Shown here: positions 9,101 to 10,013 of the stretch, piece after piece
Position numbering within the stretch: the stretch's first letter is position 1
Layout of the letters: each line of letters starts with the position of its first letter
NCBI GenBank assembly: GCA_002179805.1
Contig: NAVB01002065.1
Coordinates: forward strand, 1 to 10,013
DNA from: Acanthamoeba lenticulata
Taxonomy: Eukaryota; Discosea; Longamoebia; Acanthamoebidae
Direction: 5' to 3'
DNA: 10,013 bases
Notes under the pieces: generated by a model
Told to the model about the DNA's origin: nothing
The model's database searches: none
Seen by the model: the letters and a program-made list of their open reading frames with translations, nothing else
Position numbers and translations under genes: made by a program

Positions 9101-9912
9101 TGTCGTCCACAACAACAACAATAAGCATAAGTGCAACACGAAGAACACAATCGCCGACGACGTGACGCACCCTGATCTGGACGCCGACATCAAAGAGCTT
9201 CTTGTACTCGAGCAGCCACGCCAGCTGCTCGTGGGAGTGTTCGCGAAACTGCTCCAGTGTGTGGGAGACCTGCTCCTCGACGTTCTGCAGGACCACTTGC
9301 GTGGGCGTGTCTCGCCTGGCCGACCGGAAGAATTGCGCTGCGCATGCACGCACGGCCAACAACGCCACGTTCAGCGAGCGGATCGATTCGGCTCCATTTT
9401 GTCAACAAAGTCAACAACGTACCGATCCGACGCACGAGGGCCTCGTTGTAGACCACTTGCAGCGGTTGCATGTTGACGCGCAGCTTGTAATCAGCTTCGG
9501 CAGCCTCCCGCCCGGCGACACGGCTGGCGAAAAAGAATCGGAAAAACGACCCCTCATCAGCTTCCTCCTCTTCTTCCTCCTCCTCTTGCTCCTGTTTCTC
9601 TTGCTCTTGCTCCGGCGCTGGCCGGAGGGCCTGCACGCCGGGGCGCACCGGGCCGGCGCTCGAGGCGGGCGTGAGCAGCAGCGAATACTTGGTGTTGGGC
9701 GTGTAGAAGTCGTAGGCCTGCATGGTGCCCAGCCGGCCCTCGACCTGGATGGGCGAGTAGGTGGTGGTGGTGGCCAGGTCGAGCGCGAGGTCGTTGAAGG
9801 TGAAGAGCACGATGGCCCGGTTCTCGGTGCTCTCTCCCTGGCCCGCGGCCGGCGTGTTCTTCAGCTGGAAGGAGCCCTCGTCGATACGCAGATGCACGTG
9901 CACGCCCTCACC
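11..9912 (-). CDS. VPS13: VPS13-family bridge-like lipid transfer protein with two RanBP2-type zinc fingers (internal part of gene, 21 exons)
   Basis: VPS13 proteins are rod-shaped lipid channels at organelle contact sites. Exons, high to low: 9912-9423, 9337-9171, 9099-8732, 8652-8331, 8232-7034, 6931-6816, 6742-6450, 6376-6080, 6010-5628, 5558-4467, 4370-4198, 4121-3403, 3317-3149, 3056-2827, 2749-2531, 2443-2102, 1994-1425, 1342-849, 782-646, 525-207, 140-11. They join in frame to 2743 codons without a stop. Family evidence: PLQVVYNEALVRRIAQFF followed by a long helix and APTIVVP (exons 1-3); VLLEPWAFELHV (exon 17); VAB strands VVRNETGLDL, VQVNNYTSFPM and PPMKLHNLLPCDLRYR (exons 17-20). 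Both protein ends lie outside the window, so total length probably exceeds 3500 residues (inference). The paralogue (A/C-, B- or D-like) is not assigned. Family identity is very secure; individual splice sites are predictions. Confidence 0.93.
207..525 (-). other. Exon 20: VAB/SHR-BD repeat
   Basis: Acceptor GGTGACAG joins LATS to VGSIRVAPMAPEGRAGWAYS, then SLRYQQGAELKASD, KFFSCRWAEPPAGG, a Pro/Ala loop, PFVVRMEVKAAGG and RLLLLPPMKLHNLLPCDLRY. The last segment matches the SHR-BD 'i.ppl.l.NlLP..l.yri' signature. Donor GTCCGT (phase 2), then a 66-nt stop-free intron. Confidence 0.92.
555..592. repeat. 19-nt tandem duplication inside an AT-rich intron
   Basis: ATAATTCGTAAAATCTAAA at 555-573 is repeated with one mismatch at 574-592 in the intron between exons 19 and 20. 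This accounts for part of that intron's extra length. Confidence 0.85.
646..782 (-). other. Exon 19: VAB repeat 2 start
   Basis: Acceptor GGTTGCAG gives SPLQVNNYTSFPMRVLVQLP, with the invariant-type Asn of VAB repeats (strand at 737-775), then PLTLATS. Family knowledge: the VAB domain binds PxP motifs of membrane adaptors, and mutation of such Asn residues impairs VPS13. Donor GTACGC (phase 1), followed by an AT-rich 120-nt intron, the longest complete one here. Confidence 0.92.
849..1342 (-). other. Exon 18: zinc finger B and remainder of VAB repeat 1
   Basis: Acceptor GCCGCAG places a zinc finger at the very start. A Gly/Pro/Ala-rich loop follows, then ALDEHQAWIRLSSGEERTVR, a second Pro/Arg/Ala-rich linker, ALSVQLDGPFKPLHRLALHP, HLLNVAAEG and IPLVYHVGHRRGVKFICF: the usual order of strands completing a VAB repeat. 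Donor GTACGG (phase 2), then a 66-nt intron; the join gives KFICFRSPLQVNN. Confidence 0.92.
1280..1339 (-). other. RanBP2-type zinc finger B, inserted in the VAB domain
   Basis: Seen: WVCRGCAHINASGSVQCEAC, again W-x-C-x2-C-x3-N-x6-C-x2-C. Ala-His replaces the Thr-Phe of ubiquitin-binding NZF fingers. The finger is coded at the first residues of its exon, immediately after an intron, and lies between the conserved-Asn strand and the 'SGEE' strand of one VAB repeat. Partner unknown. Confidence 0.93.
1425..1994 (-). other. Exon 17: last groove repeat, VPS13 signature and start of VAB domain
   Basis: Starts TVRVGPLQMTVHLVDEAAGI, then SVSATYFNCDKELHEVLLEP followed by WAFELHV (signature at 1773-1799; the 'ad.yN....ewEpllEpw.fel' motif of VPS13), LQSSTHMALHVTRPLLEMTS with a helix, a Thr/Gln/Ala loop, and then VVRNETGLDLRFLL at 1470-1517, the first strand of the VAB domain with its conserved Asn (codon 1503-1505). 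Donor GTACGT (phase 0), AT-rich 82-nt intron. Confidence 0.94.
2030..2093. repeat. Imperfect trinucleotide repeat in the intron after exon 16
   Basis: Plus strand shows runs of GAC/GAT/GAG and AAC triplets; the sense strand is TC/TG-rich with GTT and GTC runs. In a false open frame it would read as a Val/Ile-rich segment. It is placed in an intron because CAG/GTACGG and TACAG/ACGG flank it in matching phase. Confidence 0.85.
2102..2443 (-). other. Exon 16: helix, disordered loop and zinc finger A
   Basis: Acceptor GCGCAG gives AINLHLPIQDVPALVRLQEL, a strand-plus-helix ending a groove repeat. A Pro/Ser/Asp-rich loop (about residues 29-61 of the exon) leads to a RanBP2-type zinc finger, then a low-complexity PAQSTPATATSTAA tail ending AAQLQ. 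Donor CAG/GTACGG (phase 0), 107-nt intron. Confidence 0.9.
2198..2257 (-). other. RanBP2-type zinc finger A
   Basis: Seen: WTCADCSLLNLPEASTCALC, which fits W-x-C-x2-C-x3-N-x6-C-x2-C with all four zinc-binding Cys, the Trp and the Asn. Family knowledge: such C4 fingers bind ubiquitin, Ran-GDP or RNA depending on a few residues. Ubiquitin-binding NZF fingers carry Thr-Phe directly after the second Cys; here it is Ser-Leu, so classical ubiquitin binding is not supported. Partner unknown. Confidence 0.93.
2531..2749 (-). other. Exon 15: strands before the zinc-finger loop
   Basis: Starts VMVQDLELGKCYATALRTRL, then an Ala/Thr loop, then SMVTLLDPLSGSMKVSTRDQ and LAISLHTVG, which resembles the 'LL.PLSGS..vs....l.i.l' repeat of VPS13. 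Donor GTACGT (phase 0), 87-nt intron. Confidence 0.88.
2827..3056 (-). other. Exon 14: helix and strands
   Basis: Reads KAADQEAAESSATMAALASM, then a helix with EEQTKYKLDLQQAAVVFPYP and strands TAYFVCRASHLQVDL ending DDHLDLG. Donor GTACGA (phase 0), 77-nt intron; the join gives DLGVMVQDLELGKCY. Confidence 0.85.
3149..3317 (-). other. Exon 13: short groove-repeat exon
   Basis: Acceptor GTGTGCAG gives ESAFSLTSERAVDHASN, then TVTIRAGDAVVLLPLAPLAL and helix LARLWQTLSAAL. The helix continues smoothly into exon 14 (AKAADQEAAESSATMAAL) through donor GTCCGC, phase 1, and a 92-nt intron. The unspliced frame hits stops near 3113. Confidence 0.85.
3403..4121 (-). other. Exon 12: groove repeats
   Basis: Starts RSTLEQVWIYLRDGALGL and carries RGLDLDLMWERPLHD, QSILLRFLGPLAWDLSEREA with helix VLRGLDALLAGVF, VEAPSLALTLRC, YALRAEELRVTSWQ and TVGMSLLALSDISD, ending with a Pro/Gln-rich loop SVESTSPQ. 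Donor CAG/GTACAA (phase 0) opens an AT-rich 85-nt intron with in-frame stops. Confidence 0.88.
4198..4370 (-). other. Exon 11: groove-repeat opening
   Basis: Acceptor CACAACACAG sits directly beside a TG/CA repeat and is the only AG in that stretch. The exon reads WSVAFSRPHFRIPPNHAGLW, a third copy of the strand-P-strand-P opening, then EILINGESLRLASFAYS. Ends at donor GTGCGC (phase 1), followed by a 76-nt intron, joining DQKPLA to ERSTLEQVWIYLRDG. Confidence 0.75.
4372..4393. repeat. TG/CA microsatellite beside an acceptor
   Basis: A TG run interrupted once lies directly upstream (sense) of the AG used by exon 11, so the tract itself forms the 3' end of the intron (CACAACACAG). Confidence 0.9.
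4467..5558 (-). other. Exon 10: groove repeats, long
   Basis: Starts ALDKTGVGPPVEAQRWSFTI and contains alternating strand segments: SPSSLVLHSAADLRA, EGFEVRTEGAFHVALHRHM, QQRIRVDALGLSLRRL, MAVRGLIFTYDVQA, QVDLDALGLEFGLAAADVHA with helix LSALLQLW, LTVDARCKQVRIDLMGP, ILQATLDQVVVAA, ATRQFDASLDGLSLRF and helix FIARFFDFLAALR. I end it at CTCAG followed by donor GTCGCT (phase 2), joining LPLR to WSVAFSRPHFRIPPN. The end is the least certain junction in the gene. Confidence 0.7.
5628..6010 (-). other. Exon 9: groove repeat
   Basis: Starts VEKDTAPSFLLDVGGLRVAC and continues with LVDLEAAAAALMQHSPG, a loop with PPAPTPGADVSPAGG, SLAVDIGRLTSLAVPAGVQR and ends VALPALWAALSR. Donor GTACGA (phase 2) opens a 69-nt intron with no in-frame stop. 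Read through, that intron would add a Val/Ile-rich stretch (AAHIVVVVIG). Confidence 0.75.
6080..6376 (-). other. Exon 8: helix, FFAT-like motif and acidic linker
   Basis: Starts LDLGFTEKHAQHVFGILEEL after acceptor GTTCAG. Then ELFDALS with SDDDEE, a Thr/Pro linker with EDDEEEDEM, and VVVKIDQLILRLLPSTV. I end it at donor GTACGC because skipping the next 69 nt joins LLPST to VEKDTAPSFLLDVGGLRV, a better VPS13 strand turn. The frame stays open through that intron, so the boundary depends on splice signals and protein fit. Confidence 0.75.
6263..6283 (-). other. FFAT-like motif ELFDALS
   Basis: Consensus FFAT (E-F-F-D-A-x-E) binds VAP proteins on the ER. Here positions 1, 3, 4 and 5 fit (E, F, D, A), position 2 is Leu instead of an aromatic residue, and position 7 is Ser followed by DDDEE. 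It lies in the loop before VVVKIDQLILRLLPST, a position that looks equivalent to the FFAT-bearing loop of animal VPS13A/C (from memory of the family). Confidence 0.45.
6450..6742 (-). other. Exon 7: groove repeat
   Basis: Acceptor CAACAG restores frame to EPELGRRSQLAVILRGVDAD, followed by a Ser/Asn/Thr loop and KGLELDLRVGLARPDAPEG, then VPRQDILIKSSK. The last part matches the VPS13 strand before a helix and joins LDLGFTEKHAQHVFGILEEL in exon 8. Donor GTTGTC is weak but followed by a 73-nt intron with a pyrimidine-rich tract. A nearer AG (TTCAGAG) would make a 28-nt intron, which is too short. Confidence 0.75.
6816..6931 (-). other. Exon 6: short groove-repeat exon
   Basis: PPF from exon 5 joins RVQVSVRGARLLLPEKWGES, matching the 'strand-RxPxxxxP' repeat opening seen in exons 3 and 11, then LSAALFSINSLVYS. 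Ends with donor GTCCGT in phase 1 (73-nt intron). The donor could shift slightly because the following loop is poorly constrained. Confidence 0.75.
7034..8232 (-). other. Exon 5: largest exon, groove repeats with a Ser-rich loop
   Basis: Acceptor GAGTAG at 8233 is chosen because it is in phase and an in-frame TAG lies just before it; a CAG at 8223-8221 would also keep frame, removing four residues. Contents: strand GMQARFVRRQYESETTG, a long Ser/Pro loop, strands LLEVELRDLHLMVNQETL and helix LLALIKFVNAHVLR, strands LRVKASLGCVKFTL and AEGYLDRSQFTVVSA, and VSGLKVLFVHQFISRLLAYA, the classic end of a VPS13 repeat. Donor GTACCG (phase 2), then a 102-nt intron. Confidence 0.85.
7912..8019 (-). repeat. 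Ser-rich low-complexity loop in exon 5
   Basis: Two runs of Ser (SSSASSSLSSSSSAS and SSSSSSTSSSSSS) flank SPFFLTLLG. The DNA is a degenerate GAT/GAC/GAG-type trinucleotide repeat on the plus strand with mixed Ser codons. It falls between two groove strands, so it is probably a disordered surface loop. Confidence 0.85.
8251..8282. repeat. TG/CA microsatellite in the intron after exon 4
   Basis: Plus strand reads mainly GTGTGTGAGTGCGTGTGTG-type repeats; on the sense strand it is a CA-rich tract about 18 nt upstream of the acceptor. Confidence 0.9.
8331..8652 (-). other. Exon 4: groove repeat strands
   Basis: Codes IEGELPSLAVCLSAWSCETL with a helix MRIITARFLQ, a Ser/Pro/Ala/Thr-rich loop, then KPKRLQLDFAVARLTVSLY. 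I end the exon at SCSPM (donor GTTCGT, phase 0), which joins to IVLQAQGMQ. A GTATGT further on (near 8292) looks like a donor but gives the wrong phase. The 98-nt intron has a TG/CA repeat next to its acceptor. Confidence 0.75.
8732..9099 (-). other. Exon 3: lipid-groove repeat starting APTIVVPLSFEDD
   Basis: VQIR from exon 2 joins APTIVVPLSFEDDSSPALLL, a textbook VPS13 repeat opening: strand, 'IVVP', short acidic loop, then LLLDLGHLSLRSDL. A basic loop (RRRRIR) follows, then DFYSKFVLRMTALQAFVI and a region ending RFDLHFNIALRKLQATALTA. Followed by a 79-nt intron (donor GTACGG, phase 2). Confidence 0.9.
9171..9337 (-). other. Exon 2: VPS13 helix and linker
   Basis: Acceptor ATGCGCAG restores the frame so that VRRI joins to AQFFRSARR. 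It codes an amphipathic helical stretch with VLQNVEEQVSHTLEQF and HEQLAWLLEYKKLFDVGV, typical of the segment between 'PLxVVYN' and the next 'aPxIvvP' strand in VPS13. Followed by a 71-nt intron (donor GTGCGT, phase 0) that holds a short CAA run on the plus strand. Confidence 0.9.
9423..9912 (-). other. Exon 1 of the window: post-chorein VPS13 region
   Basis: Enters from an AT-rich intron through acceptor CCACAG and starts in phase 0. It reads VHVHLRIDEGSFQLKN, then a strand-rich section, then a Glu/Gln-rich insert, then DYKLRVNMQPLQVVYNEALV, the VPS13 pattern in which a beta strand and a 'PLxVVYN' motif precede a helix. Followed by an 85-nt intron (donor GTACGT, phase 1). Open frame beyond 9423 in the same frame is intron. 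Confidence 0.9.
9553..9612 (-). repeat. Glu/Gln-rich low-complexity insert in exon 1
   Basis: Codes EQEQEKQEQ followed by eight Glu and ADE, read from CTC/TTC/CTG-like triplets on the plus strand. It sits just before SFFRFFFASR and DYKLRV, so it is an acidic loop within the post-chorein region. Confidence 0.85.
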
Positions 9913-10013
9913 CTGTGGCCAATGTGAAGAACAAAACGATAATAAAAATAGAAATTGATATAAATAAAAAAGCTCAAAAAAAACACAATAATAAAGTTTA
10001 AAAAAAATAAATA
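9913..10013 (-). other. AT-rich intron running off the high end
   Basis: The polypyrimidine-poor but strongly A/T-rich stretch contrasts with the GC-rich exon and ends with CCACAG at 9918-9913. I see no coding frame or convincing donor inside it, so the preceding exon most likely starts beyond 10013. Confidence 0.8.

Noticed and set aside
9423..9600. FFAT candidate SFFRFFFAS after the poly-Glu run in exon 1
   Set aside because: Core positions 1 and 4 do not fit, and the segment aligns better with the normal VPS13 strand before DYKLRV.
1..10013. Bacterial operon, CRISPR array, tRNA/rRNA gene or mobile element
   Set aside because: No spaced direct repeats, no tRNA cloverleaf, no transposase motif and no ribosome-binding sites were seen. 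The spliced structure is clearly eukaryotic.

Overview
The window looks like a piece of a GC-rich protist nuclear genome, most likely Acanthamoeba or a close amoebozoan relative. It has no bacterial layout. Coding sequence is strongly GC-rich and is cut every 100-1200 nt by short introns (66-120 nt) with GT...AG ends and a GTACGT-like donor. The organism call is an inference from exon/intron style and protein content; no database was searched.

I read the whole window as the middle of ONE gene on the minus strand, encoding a giant VPS13-family bridge-like lipid transfer protein. I resolve 21 coding exons running from 9912 down to 11. Their splice phases agree at all 20 internal junctions, and the spliced length is 8229 nt (2743 codons, no stop). 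The start codon and N-terminal chorein domain lie beyond 10013. The C-terminus (rest of the VAB/SHR-BD region, ATG2-C-like and PH-like parts in typical VPS13 proteins) lies beyond position 1. The window ends inside an intron on both sides.

Layout in protein order: (i) exons 1-3 (9912-8732), the VPS13 region just after the chorein domain, with a Glu-rich insert; (ii) exons 4-15 (8652-2531), the extended lipid-groove repeats, with a Ser-rich loop near 7912-8019 and a FFAT-like motif at 6263-6283 followed by an acidic linker; (iii) exon 16 (2443-2102), a first RanBP2-type zinc finger in a disordered loop; (iv) exon 17 (1994-1425), the family signature LLEPWAFEL and the first VAB repeat; (v) exon 18 (1342-849), a second RanBP2-type zinc finger placed inside that first VAB repeat, then the rest of the repeat; (vi) exons 19-21 (782-11), the next VAB/SHR-BD repeats.

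The most unusual points are the two zinc fingers, one inside the adaptor-binding domain; a FFAT-like motif where animal VPS13A/C carry theirs; three frame-preserving, stop-free introns that make introns look like coding sequence; and a GTNCG splice-donor preference. Large plus-strand open frames are antisense shadows of the GC-rich exons. I saw no RNA gene, mobile element, CRISPR array or second gene.
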